Shown piece by piece: positions 45,682-59,189 of a stretch of DNA of 64,000 nt. Numbering within the stretch: the first letter of the stretch is position 1; every line of letters begins with the position of its first letter. The position numbers were made by a program, and so were the translations under genes. The notes beneath the pieces were generated by a model. The model saw nothing but the letters and a program-made list of their open reading frames with translations. It was not told the origin of the DNA and made no database searches. The stretch is from NCBI GenBank assembly GCA_963930655.1, contig OZ005607.1, positions 13,594,874 through 13,658,873 on the forward strand. Direction: 5' to 3'. This DNA is from Myrica gale (Eukaryota; Streptophyta; Magnoliopsida; Fagales; Myricaceae).

Positions 45682-47318
45682 TGTTAGCCCAAAGTTGTTT
45701 TTGTAAAATAAACCATATTTGTTTTTGATGATAACAAAAGTTTCTAAGTTTTGAAGACTTTAGATTTTATCTTGTCAATCCAATTTTCAAGTTATATTTC
45801 AAAGAATTGAGGTTATCTCACTAAAATATTTCTAAGTGAACTTGAACACCATTACACAAGCTGATAAGATCAATTTTTCATATTGTAGTTGTTTAAAGAA
45901 GTTTGGAATGGATTGGACGCTTTAAAGCTGCTGTTTTTCTCTCCAACACTTACAAGTGTTGACACATTGAATCTATGTGTCGACACATTGCACTTACACC
46001 CGAGAGTCCAACTTCAGAATGCAAATTTCATTGTCGATAGCATTTTCAGACTAAGTGTTCAATGTGTCGACACATTGAAGACATGTGTCGACACATTGCA
46101 CTGTCTCCAGAGAGATGAAAACATGGTGTCGACACATAGAAGACCATGTGTCGACATATATAACGAATTTGCAGAAATTTTGGAACAAAGCCAGATCATT
46201 CAAAGTGGTTCAAAAAATCATTTAAACCCCTCCAACGTCACTCAAACTTTACAAGAAGACCCTTTTATGACCGTTGAAGACCTAAGGGCTATAAGATGAA
46301 CAAGATGAAGAGAGGAGGAGTAGCTCGACCATCATCGCAACATCTAGAGAGAGAAAAAGCCAAGATCAAAGAAATCCATTTGCTGATTCCTTCAAGTCTG
46401 GAGCTCTTATTGTCAAATCTTCTCATCTTGCTCATCATTGACGACTTAAGGGCTATCCTTCTAAAGAGAGAGAAAGCTAGATCCAAAGAAATTCGTTTGC
46501 TGATTCCTTCAAGACAAGAGTTTTCATTTTCAAATCTTCTCCTCTTGCTCATCATTGACGACTTAGCCTCCAAAGGGAGAGAATTTTCTTGAAGAAAATG
46601 GAACACACTTGTAATCACTCTTTGCCCTAACTTCTAGAGAGAGAAAGTGCTTTGAAGAAGAGGGAAAACCGCATCTACCAAAAAGGCTTGTGCTCACATC
46701 TTCCAAACTCTAGATTTCCTTTGAGAATCTTATCTTCTTGTACTCTATTGAGCTTGTCACTTGCTTATTTGGCTTAGAGAGTCATTCCACTCTTTTGTTC
46801 CTCATTTGCTCATTCGGCTTAGAGAGCCATCTTTGTACCCATCCATTGTAAAACATTTGAGTGTTGGGAAAACACTTGGTCCTACTTGTGAGAGTAGAAG
46901 AAATCCCTTGGGTTATGTGATTTGTGAAGAGAGTTAAAGTGTAAGCTCGAAAAACACTCTGTAAAGGTTCCTTAGCACCCGGGAAGCTAAAATGTATTTG
47001 GTATTGGAGAATAGTGAAGGAAGCCCAAGGAAGCCAATAGCCTTGGGGGTGGACGTAGGCAAGTGTTGGCTGAACTACCTAAAATTGCGGCGTCGTGTCT
47101 CTAACTCTATCTCTCTCATTAATCATTTCATATTCATTTTTGTAGAGATTTATGTTTTATCATTAATTGCTTATATTTGACATAGAATTAGACAAATTTA
47201 GATCAACATTCTTATTTGTTAAATATGGGTAGTTTTCATATCTGCATGTTTATCGAAAGAGTGATAAGTTTTTGAAAAACTCAATTCACCCCCCTCTTGG
47301 GTTGTTAATTAGACTCAA
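45682..47318 (+). repeat. 5' LTR of the second Sirevirus-like element
   Basis: About 1.64 kb, starting TGTTAGCCC and ending AGACTCA just before the primer-binding site. It carries a cluster of the palindrome TGTGTCGACACA at 45950-46165 and the GTGGACGTAGGC block near 47050, shared with other Copia LTRs here. Confidence 0.7.
45950..46165. repeat. cluster of TGTGTCGACACA palindromes in the LTR
   Basis: Five or six copies of the 12-bp perfect palindrome TGTGTCGACACA or close variants, near 45956, 45978, 46065, 46084, 46128 and 46146. CpG-containing palindromes clustered in LTRs are reported for Sireviruses. Confidence 0.75.
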
Positions 47319-50059
47319 AATTGGTATCGGAGCTGAGGTTTAATATCTCTATCTTTACAACCATTGTTAATACCTCCTTAGCTGAAGGTCTATCCACAAA
47401 TAGACCTCCATTGTTCAATGGAACGTGTTACAACTATTTGAAGGCTAGGATGAAGATTTACATCCAAGCCCTGGACTATGAACTATGGAGAGTTATCTCA
47501 CATGGTTTTACATTTCCTAGCGATAAGGAAGACAAGTTGAAAGATGAAAATGAATGAGATGATGTTGATCTTAGACTTATGTCTTTAAATGCTAAAGCTA
47601 TGAATGTGTTATATTGTGCACTTGATTCAAATGAATTTAATTGTGTTTCCGGTTGTGATACCGCGAAACAAATTTGGGACAAACTCCATGTGGCCCATGA
47701 AGGTACAAATCAAGTTAAAGAAAACAAGATTAGCATGCTTGTTCATAATTACAAGCTTTTTAAGATGAAATCCGATAAATCTATCTCATCTATGTTTACT
47801 CGCTTTACCGATATTATAAATGGTCTTAAATATCTTGGTAAAGAATATACTAACATTGAAATGGTGAGAAAGATCCTTAGGTGTCTACCAAAAGCTTGGG
47901 AACCCAAGGTCACCGTCATTCAAGAAGCCAAAGACTTGACAAAGCTTTCTTTAGATGAGCTCATGAGATTTCTCATGACACAGTAGATGAATCAAGTAAA
48001 GAGAGATGATGACGAAGGAAAAGGAAAAAGAGACATTGCCTTGAAAGCCTCATGCTCTAGCGATGAAGAAGTTGCAAACCTATGCTTGATGGCAAAAGAA
48101 GATGAAGATGAGGTACAAGACTCTTTAATTCATTCCTTCTCATTTGATGAATTGTAAGATGCATTTGATGAACAATATGTTGAACTAAGAAGAATATTTT
48201 CAAAATATTGTTCTCTCAAAAAGAATTTTGAAAGTATTGCAAAAGAGAATATTACTTTGAAAAGTCAAGTCATATCTCTTAGAGATGATCTAGCAAGGAC
48301 CACAAAAGAAAATGAAAAACCTTTGCAAAGTGAGTCAAATATTTTGATTGTTGAAAATGACAAGTTGAAAGTGAAAGTTGACTCTTTTACAAATGATCTT
48401 GCAAGATTTACTACTCAAGGAAAGAAAAACTGTGACATTCTTCGTAGTTCTCAAAGGTGTTGCTTCAACAAAAGTGGAATTGGATATGATTCTTTCAATG
48501 ATAAAAATCTTACTCTTATATGATCACAAAATCATCTCCATCATTTACATTGTGCATTTTTCGTGGTAAATCTGGACATATATCACATTTTTGTCCAACT
48601 AGAAAGAAATCTTCTAGTGGTATTAAATTTGTTTGGATTCCTAAGAACAAGGTGAAATAATTTGGTTCTAACACCAAAGGACCCAAAAATATTTGGGTAC
48701 CAAAAGGATAGACGTGATTCTTTTTTGTAGGAATGCTTGAAGTCAAGGAACATTGGGTTCTTGATAGCGGATGCTCCAAGCACATGATAGGGGATAAGTG
48801 TTGGTTCAAATCTCTTAGCCCAAAAGAAAAGGGATCAATTAAATTTGTTGATATTGATAAAGGAAGGATTATTGATTTTGGAAATGTCGGTATGTCTCAT
48901 AATCCTACTGTTGAACATATTATATTTATTGATAGCAAGAAAGTAATGTTTATTGGACATAGATTTGAAAATGTGTATATTGTTCATTTAAAGAGCATCT
49001 CCTTAGAAAATATAAAATATCTTTCAGCTCTAAATGACAAAGATAGTTGGTTGGCATAGAAGACTTGCTCTTGCAAGCATGAACTTGATTTCAAAACTAG
49101 CCAAAAAAAATCTTGTTTCGAGTTTGCCTAACCTTACTTTTGAGAAAGAAAATGTGGAGCTTGTCAAAAAGGCAAACAAATCAAAACATCTTTTTAGCCC
49201 AAAAATGTGGTATCTACTTCTAGGTCACTTCAATTTCTACACATGAACTTATTTGATCCAACCCGAATGTTAAGTTTGGGAGGCAAACACTATGGCTTTG
49301 TTCTTGTTGATAATTTCAATAGATTCACATGAGTTCAGTTCCTAGCTCATAAAGATGAAGTTTTTCATGCTTTTGAAAAACTTAGCAAGAATATTTAAAA
49401 TGAAAAAGGTTTTTGCTATTTCAAGCATAAGGAGTAATTATGGAAAAGAATTTGAAAATTCCTCTTTTGAAATCTTTTGTGGTGAAAATTGTATTAATCA
49501 TAACTTCTTGGCTCCTAGAACTCCTCAACAAAATGGTGTTGGAGAGAGGAAGAATATGACTCTTGAAGAGATGGATAAAACCTTGCTATGTGAAAATAAC
49601 TTTCCTGATTACTTAAGGGCTGAAGCCATTAGTACAAGTTGTCATGTTATGAACCATTGCATGATTAAACAAATTCTTATGAAAACTCCTTATGAGCTAT
49701 GAAATGATAGAAAACCTAACATTAGTTATTTCCATGTTTCGGCTGTAAATTCTCTATGCTCAACAACAAGAACAATTTGCGTAAGCTCAATGCAAAAGTG
49801 GATAAGATAAAGCGTTTCTATTAGAAGAGATTACAATGAAGTTGTAGATCTTGAAAAATATGTTGAGAAACCAGCTACAAGCGAAGAAAAGAAAGTTTCT
49901 CATCCACAAGAGCAAGTTGTAAAAGATCTTGAAAAGAAACACCTCAAAGCAACAACGATCTACCAAAGACCTGGAAGGTTGTCAGAAATCATCATACTGA
50001 TCAAGTCATTGGTAATGTGGAGAAAAGTGTAAGTACTCACTATTTTTACAGCCATATAA

Positions 50060-50170
50060 GGAACTTAATCATCCATATCATGTTCAATAAGGAACTTAAT
50101 CATCCATATCCTGCTCAAGGTGCTTGCTTCAAGTCATATAGTGCTTTTGTGAGCTTGAGCACATAGTGTG
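50060..50170 (-). mobile_element. Copia reverse-transcriptase scrap, opposite strand
   Basis: A short minus-strand stretch ends KLTKALYDLKQAP, the conserved (K/R)L.KALYGLKQAPR segment of Copia reverse transcriptase. It adjoins the plus-strand Sirevirus fossil but points the other way, so it is a separate or rearranged fragment. Confidence 0.5.
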
Positions 50171-52599
50171 GTAGCTTTTCATCTACTAATAGGGGCAAAC
50201 AATCAACTCCTAATTCCTCAATCGCACAAAGAAGACTCATTTCCAAAATCTCCCACTCGAAATCCCCCAAATTTGAACGATAAAAAATTCCTCGAACATG
50301 AAACTTGTCACAAGGACAAAACTTCTTTATTTTCGTCGTCCATTCGGAGTGGAAGGAAGTAACGACCAAGCGAGTTACAGTGGAGTGGGGTTTCACCGGT
50401 GTGTCAATGCGACCTTCAAGCCCCCTTGAAGACTTTGTTGAAGTATTTGAACCGTGGAAGGTGTTTTTATGGCTATCCCCGCTACTCAGTTGGCTTATAT
50501 GTTCGAGCTCCTTAGATATTGAATGACATCTTTTCTTATTTCGGGTGTTCTGCCTACTGAGCTGCACTAGAACCTTGAGGGTGCTTTTTTGCATTTATCT
50601 ACATTGGTTTTGGTGAAACAATTTTGATTGTTTGCCCCTAGTTTTGTCTACTGAGCTCCTTAGGTATTGATTGTTTGCCCCTATTAGTCAAGGTAAGAGG
50701 TTTTGGCTGGAGAAACTTATAGGAATAAGGTAAAAATCTTCTACACCAATATGAGATGGTAACTTAACTAGAAAACTATATGCACTTATTCTTAGTTACG
50801 ATGGTGTAACATTCTTGTCGGAGTAGCATATTATTTCTTTGAGCCAGAAAAATGATCTCAGCATTGTAGAAGTTTCCTCTACAAGTCTAACAAGTTTTTA
50901 ACTAGGAATCAACAACATTGCTTTTTCCTTTTTCTTTTTGGTTTTTTGTGTGTGTGGGTAATTAACAAGTCTGACAAAGTAAGGGTTTTTTTAAGAGCTT
51001 TTGGGTGTCACTTCTTTGTAAACTACCTATTCTTTGATGTATGGTTTATAAATTATAATGCCTTAAACAATATAAGAATTGTTATGATTTGGTTTTTGTC
51101 TGATTTTTGCAAAGACAATCGAGATGCAATTTCTTTCAGTGGGTGGATCCACCAATCTGTCCACATGGCCAAGAAATATTGCCAACAATTATTAAGAAAA
51201 TGAAAAACATGGAAGACCAAGTTCGAAAGAGGTAGAACAGAGAAAAACATTTGACAATTTGCTTGGTTGGCTCTTGGATGTTCTTTTTGGCTGTTCTCAT
51301 AAGCTTTGGTATTTGGTATATATGGGGAGTCAGTACATAAATTAGTTTGTTATCACTGGCCTTTGATGTTATATTTGATATTCTATTTAGAAAGCTGAAC
51401 GTGTATTTGAATGCCTTGGATAATTTGGTGTATTTGAAGGAACGACTTTGACAATTTGGTGTATTATGCCTTTAGCACTGAAGTACTTTTGTTGACAATT
51501 TGAAGAGTATATTTAGTCAACAAAAATACTCTTTCCATGTTCTCTACTAATAAGCACTTTATTTGTTCTGCAGTAGTTCATACTTGCAGTATGTTTTCGT
51601 TTCAGATTGATATGAGGGCCTTTCAGAGTCAAAGGAGAGAACTTGACTTACTTGTTCGAGTGCTAGCTGTAGTTTTTACTTGGTCTTGTTTCAAGTTATG
51701 GTATTATATGGGTCCAGGGTACTCTAACTTATGTATCATATTTTGATCACATGTGAAGTATATAAGCAATTGTATGAAGTATTCAAATGAGTTATGCTAC
51801 TAACATAATATAACTTATGACAAAATTACACTTTATGTATATACACAGCTAATTGAACACCAAGATGCCAGAAAATTTGGCATGCTCTGCCCACTTTCAT
51901 TGCCAAAACCTGTATACATTACATAATTGAAAAATGAAAAAAAAAAAAAACATAAGCAATTTCGTCACAAGCATTGACAACGTCACAACATGCTCATAAC
52001 CTTACTACAAATCTGCGCATGCATTTACTTCAAATCTTCTGTTCATAAAAAAATATGTCCATACATGTCAAAATCTGCCCAACATGCACTTACAACAATT
52101 CTACTCATAAACTGACTACAAATCTACCCATACATTTCTACAAATCTGTCCATCAAAAATACATGTCGAAATCTGCCCAACACTTGCAACAATTCTGCCG
52201 ATAAACTTACTACAATTTTGCTCATACATTTCTACAAATCTATCCATCAAAAAATGTATCCATACATTTCAAATCTGCCCAACTCAACACTGACTACAAT
52301 TCTTCCCATCAAAAGAGTTACTACAATTTTCCCAACACATCCAAAGTTCACAAAATGGCCAGAATTCTGTAAACCAAAGTTTTGTACATACAAAAGTCTC
52401 AAAACTGTAAACCAGAAATCACAAATTGGCCACCTAACACAGTTTGCCTAAATTCGAGAAACAACTTTTGACAGCATATCATTGAGTAGATCTCGCTACG
52501 CCTCCCAATCCGAAACTTTCAATTCGTATCCTCCTTCGCGTAGTTGGTTGAGTTCCCCCAGTTTCGCCACGTGTAGTGGACATCGTATTATGCCTCGGA
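50171..52599. other. non-coding region with degenerate repeats
   Basis: No supported gene. From 51985 to 52345 the words TCTACAAATCTGTCCAT and ATCTGCCCAACA recur in loose tandem arrangement. The overlapping open frames at 50168-50594 on both strands contain nothing I recognise apart from the Copia scrap. Confidence 0.35.
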
Positions 52600-52965
52600 C
52601 CTATTGGTGCACTTCTTCAACTGCATTTGAAGTCTCCTCCCCATCCTGCACAAAAACAGAACGTCATGTATGAATGAGCAGCTTTTGAAATTTCATATAT
52701 AAGCAAATTGAGTTCTTTACCTTCGATTTCTTTTTTTGATGCTTTCGCTTGTTTTGTGACCCTTCTTCAGCTGCATTTGAAGTCCATTCGCCATCCTACA
52801 AACAAAAAAACCAGAACGTCATGTATCAATGAGCAGTTTTTGAAATTTCAAAATATAACTAATTTCAAATACAAGCAAATTGAGTTCTTTACCTATTTCT
52901 TATTTGGTTGCTTTCGTTTGTTTTGTGACCCTTGTTCAGTTGCATTTAAAGTCCCCCTCTGATAG
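52600..52965 (-). pseudogene. tandemly repeated small exon of an unknown gene
   Basis: Three related units begin at about 52621, 52771 and 52940 on the plus strand (CTGCATTTGAAGTC and variants), with 150- and 169-bp spacing. On the minus strand the middle unit reads DGEWTSNAAEEGSQNKRKHQ followed by KKKSK, then a GTAAAG donor-like site. The units look like duplicated copies of one small exon with a basic, nuclear-localisation-like tail. Flanking exons are not found, so it is a gene fragment. I do not recognise the family. Confidence 0.35.
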
Positions 52966-53229
52966 TTTTCCTGCGGAAAATTACACTTGATCTGACAAAC
53001 GATCTTAAACTTTGTTTGTAAATGAATCTTCAACCTTGATAATCTTCAGGTCTTGTTGATCTCACATCTTGAGTCTTTGATTTCACAACTTAACAGCTCA
53101 AATATTCTGTCTCCTTCCTCTCCACGCCTCACAGCCGTTGCAGGGTTTCTCAAAGTGATAATGACCAACTGTCTAGAAAAAGCTATCTTATAGTCTTTTT
53201 CTGAACCCTAGTTGTGATATACCGTGAGA

Positions 53230-53560
53230 TCGTTAGGGACCTCAGATCTCGGCCGTAGGATCACATGATAAAACTCTTTTTTTCCATTAACTCCATCATA
53301 TTCTTATATTCCAAATTTTAGGCTTCTACTAATTGTGATCATGTCCATTAACATATCACAATTTACCCCCCGAATATTTGAGATTGATTTGTGAAATCCC
53401 TTCTGCTAACAATTATTCGTTTATTTAACATTCCACCATACTATATTCCACACGAGTTAATAGGACTGAAATTATATCACCGATTAAGTTTTTAGCTCAT
53501 GTAATTCTCAATTCACGATTTGTAACTCGTTGGACTATCAATTGTTTCCAAAACAATTTC

Positions 53561-53617
<57 letters not shown>

Positions 53618-53980
53618 TTTCAAAAAATATTTTCAAAAAATATCATTGGCCAATGGATTCTTTTCTAGTCCAACCCTATACAAATATATTGAATATACTA
53701 CCTCATCAAGAGACTGATGGATTCTTTATTGAGCATTTATACAAACCCACTTATTATGTACAAGACCCAATTTTATCTAAAATATTTGACCTAGAAAGAT
53801 CATCACCAAATAACTCGATCAAAGCACAAGTGCACAACAAATAGATCCATATAAACCTCTCAGAACTAAGGATACAATAAACCAATTGTGTTGAATACCT
53901 TCTCAACATCAGTGATCACTGCTAGAAGGTATTCATATTTGATCATGTTCAGTGCATGTACTCTTACATTACACCCATTC
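53230..53980 (-). mobile_element. partial Copia LTR (same family as 41880-43137), inverted
   Basis: Shares blocks with the solo LTR at 44046-45196, such as AGATCTCGGCCGTAGGATCA near 53250, CATTAACATATCACAAT near 53350 and CTCATCAAGAGACTG near 53702, in the same orientation. It is more diverged, hence older. Both ends are incomplete, and its middle contains an AT microsatellite. Confidence 0.65.
53565..53614. repeat. (AT)25 microsatellite
   Basis: Twenty-five uninterrupted AT dinucleotides, lying inside the partial LTR. Likely variable in length between individuals. Confidence 0.95.
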
Positions 53981-53999
53981 GTTTGCTGACTCACTCTAA

Positions 54000-56900
54000 A
54001 ATGAGCAACGCAAAGGCTATCCCAAGTATAAGAGTTATGTCGTGTAATAATTAGCCCAAAAGGTCATATTGTCTCCTCAGGGAAAATAGATTAATTTCAA
54101 ACTTGAGTTAAAAAAAAAGATAAAATAAAAGAGCGTCTACTGAACACAGTTCATATTCACATTTGTGGATTTTTGAGAGTTTGTAAAGAAATTAAAACAA
54201 CGCAAAACGTAAACTAAGAATATAACATGCATCAAAGTAAATGACGAAAAATAAATAACTGTAAATAAACGACAGAAATTAAATGACAATATAAATGACA
54301 AGTAATAAAAAAAGAGCACAAGATTCTTGGATTAAATAATATCGTCTTATTACAACCTAAAATTCAAGTTAAAAGAAAAAAACAACGAGAACATATCCAA
54401 AATTTAAATAGAAATTATAATATATTAAAGCGCAAGAAACTTAAATCTAAATTCTAAGAATTGAAAAAATAAAGCATAAAAGAACCTAATCTAAAATTTG
54501 AAAATAATGGAGAGAGAGTAGAGATACTGCCAAAGAGAAAACATAGGAGAAGAGAAAGAAGTGATGGGTGCCAAAGAGAGAAAATTGAGGGAGAGGAGCG
54601 AAGAAAAAATAAAAAATAAAAAAGGTGAGAAGTTGAGAGAGAAAGTAGGGTTTGGACAAAGAGAGAAGAGAAAATAGGGAGAGAGGTGCGACTGAAAAAT
54701 AAATAGAGAATGAGAGAAAGTCTAGTGTTTGTGTGATAAAGAGAGAGAAAAATAGAGAAAAGAGATAAAAAATAGGAAGGGAGAAAGCTTTATGTGGAAA
54801 ATAAAGAGAAAATTAAAGGAGGGAGGAGAGAGAGAATAGTGTGTTAGAGAGAGAGATAGAGATAGAGAGAGAGAGGTTGTGTGAAAAAGAAAAAGAAATA
54901 GAGAATAAATACGCGGAATAGTTGGCCAAGGTGAGAAGAAAAAGGGAGAGGGAGAGAAAATAGGGAAAAAATGTTAGGTTAGAAAAAATAGAGAGAAGGA
55001 AAATATGATGCTAGGTTAAAAGAAGGGAGAGTGAAAAAAGAGATGGATGACTGAGATTTAAGTATCTCATTCTTCATTGAATTACAACACTACCATTAAT
55101 GAATCCCTATTGCTTTGTCATGTGTCTTATTATACCTCTCTTGTTGTCTGCGAGTCCTGAAAGCAATTAATTTTATCACCCTGCACAAAAATAATTAATT
55201 GATTTATGACATCATATGAAAAAAATCAAATTCATAAAATAATTACAATGCCAATAATATAGTACAAATGATAAAAATAATGATTTTAAAAATGTATCTG
55301 GACACGATATGACTTAAGTACAGGCAAGCCGAAGATGGAAAAAATTGCATGTGCAATAAACTAAATCTAAATTCATATAAATTTAACAATTAAATGCGCA
55401 ATTTAGATTTATGTCTCTTAACTATTTTTTCATGCAAAATCAATATTTAAACATTAATAATTGAATATTATATTAGTTTTAAATGTACTAAACATGCAAT
55501 ATTTTAGTTCAGTCACACCCTCTACTAACTTTTTTGCTAGTCTCTTAGCAAAAAAAAGTGAAAGACAATGAGCTAGGCATATCCCAGGAACAAAAGCTCA
55601 AGTAACATCAACTGTCATTCAAACTCAAACGCCACAACTTATTATTAAGTTAGGAAACAGATTTTTGAACACACTTGCATTTTCAAATAGTTCTCAACAA
55701 GCAGAGAAGCATTTCACAGAGATAAAGAGATCAATTTTGTATGTGTGTTGGGAAATACTCAAGACAAAAGAATGAATGATATCACAAGAGTGACAATCCT
55801 TAGTATTAGTGTCCAATAAAGGAGAGCCTAGCATGCTTCAAAAACCTTGAGAATGTCAGTTTTCACGCTTAACACTGTTAATTAAAAGCTATTCTTTAGC
55901 TCCCAATGCTTAGGTAACTGTTTCCACCCCAACACTCGAGTTCATCGACTCAAGCCTGTCATTACAATCATTTGCACAACTTTCCCCTCCTTTTTCCTCT
56001 TTTTTTTTCGGCTTCCCTTTTTTTCTTTTCTTTTCTCTTTCTTCGATTTCCTTTTTTTTCTTCGGTTTCTTTTTTTCTTTTCTTTTTTTCTTTTTTTTTT
56101 TACAGTGGTTCAGCAGCTCTACCGCTTATATCTCACTCACTCAAATGTCAAAAGCAATCTCAAGTATGTGCTCAAAATTAAATTGACCAAATTATCTAAG
56201 TGACGTGTGCTAGAGCGAGATACAAAATGTCATGCAGGTTCATTCTCAATTCAAATGCCTAACATGTTCCTATATCAAATGTCTTTCACAAACCTACTCA
56301 GAGTCATACAAAAGAGTGAACTGAGGAATGTTCAAATAAGCATAGTCATGTGATATCAATTCAACATGTGAATTTGATGGAACTCGCTCCCCTCAACTGA
56401 ATGAAACAATGTCCTCAATGTGAAAGAATAAAGGGAAACTGAAAAGATACGCACAGAGCGAAGCAAACCTATAGAAAAAAATTACAGCCAACAAGTGCAA
56501 AAGAGAAAGGAAAATAAGGATGAAAATAATACTATATAAAGAAAAAGAAAAAGAAAGGGATATTAATCTTCCCTTGCTTGAAGATTTCTTGAATCTCAGT
56601 GTGATATTTTCTATTTTGGCCAGCTGCCAATCTCTGAGGATAGGGTACCATAGGTCGGTACTCTCTACGAGTCTCAGCCTCTGCACTAAAAGCCTTCTTT
56701 AATTCCTGGCTCACTTCCTCTGATTTTTCTTCAGCTTGATCTGTCTCAGTTGTAACTTAAGGTGTCAGGAGAACTCTTTGTCTGTCGATGGACATCTCAG
56801 GTCGGGGAACTTCTTTTCCACTTCTTAAAGTAATAACGAGCTTAGTTGTCTCAAGAGAATCCCCTGAGACATTATGTACTTGTTGCTGTTGTTGCATGTA

Positions 56901-59107
56901 TATTTGAGGATTAGGTTGAGGTTGTGCCGAAAATTTCCCTTTCTCTAGGGTACTTAATGTTATGGTCATCTTATTAATGGTGCCCCACAATTTGTTTATG
57001 GCCTGAGTGTTTTGACTGTTAGTTGTGGCTTGAATCTGTAAGAATTGCTTAAGTGTATTAGTCATCTATGTCATACTATCGTCGAGAGACTTCTTTGGTG
57101 GAACAGACGCTGGAGACTGAAAATTCTGAGCAACTACATGAGACTGTAATCCTGGAGGTGCTGCTATAGGATGAACCTGAGGGAACTGAGGTGGATGATA
57201 TTGGTGTTAAGGAGCAGCCTGATGATTTATCTGCTGAGAGTGGTGCATAGGACTGGGAAGGTTGTTGAAAATGCGAAGAAGATTGATCAGACTAATCTGC
57301 AATATTCTCAACCCTGAACCTTCATCAAGTGACATGTTAACTTGTTTAATGGCCCAAAGAGCACAATGTTGAATCTCAACAGGTAAGTGACAGGCACGAC
57401 CATAAACTAAACGACATGGAGACATGCCAAGAGTAGTTTTAAAAGTAGTGCGATAAGCCCACAAGGCATCAAGGAGTCTAAGGGACCAATCCTTTCTATT
57501 AGGATTAATTGTTCTCTCCAAAATGATTTTGATCTCACGGTTTGCTAACTCGGCTTGCCCATTTGTTTGGGGGTGATATGGAGTAGAGACTCGATGGGTG
57601 ACTCCATATTTCTTCAAGAGGTTGGAAAACGGTTTGTTACAAAAATGAGAACCCTCATCACTAATGATAACCTTGGGCATACCAAAACGAGCAAAAAGGG
57701 ATTGCAGAAATTTAAGGACAACACGATGGTCATTTGTTTTGCAAGCTATGGCCTCCACCCATTTAGAAACATAATCCACAACCAATAAAATATAAGTATG
57801 TCCAAAGGAAACTGGAAAAGGACCCATGAAATCAATTCCCCAACAGTAAAAAATTTCCAAAGAATTGGGGAGAGAGGCATCATGTTTCTTTTGGTGATAG
57901 CTCCCAACTTTTGACAAGATTCACAAGCCTTACAAAAATTGTAAGCATCTTTGAACATAGAAGGCCAATAAAAACCACTTTGTAAAATTTTGGCTATTGT
58001 TTTCTTTGCAGAAAAATGACCACCACATGCACCCTTATGACAAAATTCCAAAATGGAAGAAAACTCAACATCAGGAATGCATCTTCGAATCAATTGGTCT
58101 GAACAGTATTTGAAAAGATAAGGGTCATCAAAATAAAAGTGTCTCACCTCCGCGAAAAATTTGCGCTTGTCTTGAGGAGACCATTCAAAAGGTACCTGCT
58201 CATTCACCAAATAATTAACTATGTCAGCAAACCAAGGAATTGTATTAACTACAAAAAGTTGCTCATCAGGAAAACTATCGTATAAAGGAAGAGAAAAAGA
58301 GGAAGAAGTGGTTGATGACAATCTTGACAAATGATCCGCTACCACATTTTCAACTCCTTTCTTGTCCTTGATAGTGATGTTAAACTCTTGTAGCAATAAA
58401 ATCCAACGAATCAACCTTGGTTTGGCATCTTTCGTTGACAACAAATATTTGAGAGCAGAATGGTCAGTAAAAATGATAACAGAAGACCCAATAATGGAAG
58501 AATGAAATTTATCCAAGGCAAACACAACGGCCAACAACTCCTTCTCGGTGGTGGTATAATTTTTTTGGGCATCATTTAAAGTACGACTTGCATAATAAAT
58601 GATGGAAGGCTTATAGTACACTCTTTGTCCAAGAACGACACCAAGAGCGAAATCACTAGTGTTTGTCATGATTTCAAAGGGAAAGTCCCACCGGGGAGAT
58701 TGCATAATGGGGGCGACTGTTAAATGTTCCTTCAGAGTCTCAAAAGCATGTTGGCACTCATCAGTCCAAACAAAAGCAGTATCATTTTGCAACAAAGTAC
58801 ACATTGGTTTTGCAATACTACTAAAGCCTTGAATGAAACGTCTATAAAAGCCAGCATGACCAAGAAAATATTTGATATCCTTTATTGTCCTAGGGACAGG
58901 TAATTGAGAAATCAATTCTATCTTAGCCTTGTCAACCTCTATACCATGCTTAGAAACTAGGTGACCAAGTACCAAGCCACTACTAACCATAAACTGACAT
59001 TTCTCCCAATTCAACAACAAATTTTTCTCTTCACATCGTGTCAACACAACAACAAGATTTGTCAAGGAGTTGCTTGAAACGCGAAGATCTTCAAGGGAGG
59101 TAAACAC
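54000..59107 (-). mobile_element. Athila-like Ty3/gypsy fossil, rearranged
   Basis: Minus strand, from the right: reverse-transcriptase C-terminal part (59107 to about 58700), RNase H (about 58700-58300, with the YTTTEKELLAVVFALDKF stretch), integrase zinc-binding part (about 58130-57930), integrase core (about 57880-57290; [29 protein letters not shown]), then gag C-terminal/protease-border sequence (57200-56560; LEKGKFSAQPQPNPQ, VITLRSGKE). Gag normally precedes pol, so finding it after integrase means rearrangement or joining of two copies. Below 56500 is long non-coding DNA with purine- and pyrimidine-rich tracts (54500-55000; 55980-56100) and the ATTGAGGACATTG-type block near 56410, as in Athila-type 3' regions. 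LTRs were not delimited. Broken, with several breaks. Confidence 0.7.
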
Positions 59108-59189
59108 GAGCCTTACTAGTTTGATTCATTTTTGTTGGATTGATTCGATTGCAAAGTTGTTTTTTGGGTTCGAATTTTTTACTCGAGAA

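Larger units (their letters stand above)
45682..50040 (+). mobile_element. Sirevirus-like Ty1/Copia fossil, 3'-truncated
   Basis: Parts in order: 5' LTR (45682-47318); primer-binding site TTGGTATCGGAGC; gag (about 47345-48700) with a UBN2-type core (LNAKAMNVLYCALD), a coiled-coil part, a CCHC-like knuckle near 48560 and the GPKNIWVPK tail; protease with DSGCSKHM (from about 48735); GAG-pre-integrase; integrase core (about 49250-49700) with the APRTPQQNGVGERKN stretch; and the start of the reverse-transcriptase region, where it stops. The second LTR is missing, so age cannot be dated from LTRs. The coding part is broken with many breaks. Confidence 0.8.

Noticed and set aside
48257-48560. Coiled-coil frame considered as a host gene
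   Set aside because: Its position between gag core and CCHC knuckle shows it is part of the Sirevirus-like gag.
50168-50594. Overlapping 120-160 codon frames on both strands
   Set aside because: Apart from the short Copia scrap at the end, no family signature and no gene context.
53565-53614. (AT)n considered as a replication or regulatory element
   Set aside because: A plain dinucleotide microsatellite inside an old LTR explains it.
55972-56181. Phe-rich frame that looks like membrane helices
   Set aside because: It is poly-T/C DNA in the non-coding part of the Athila-like element.
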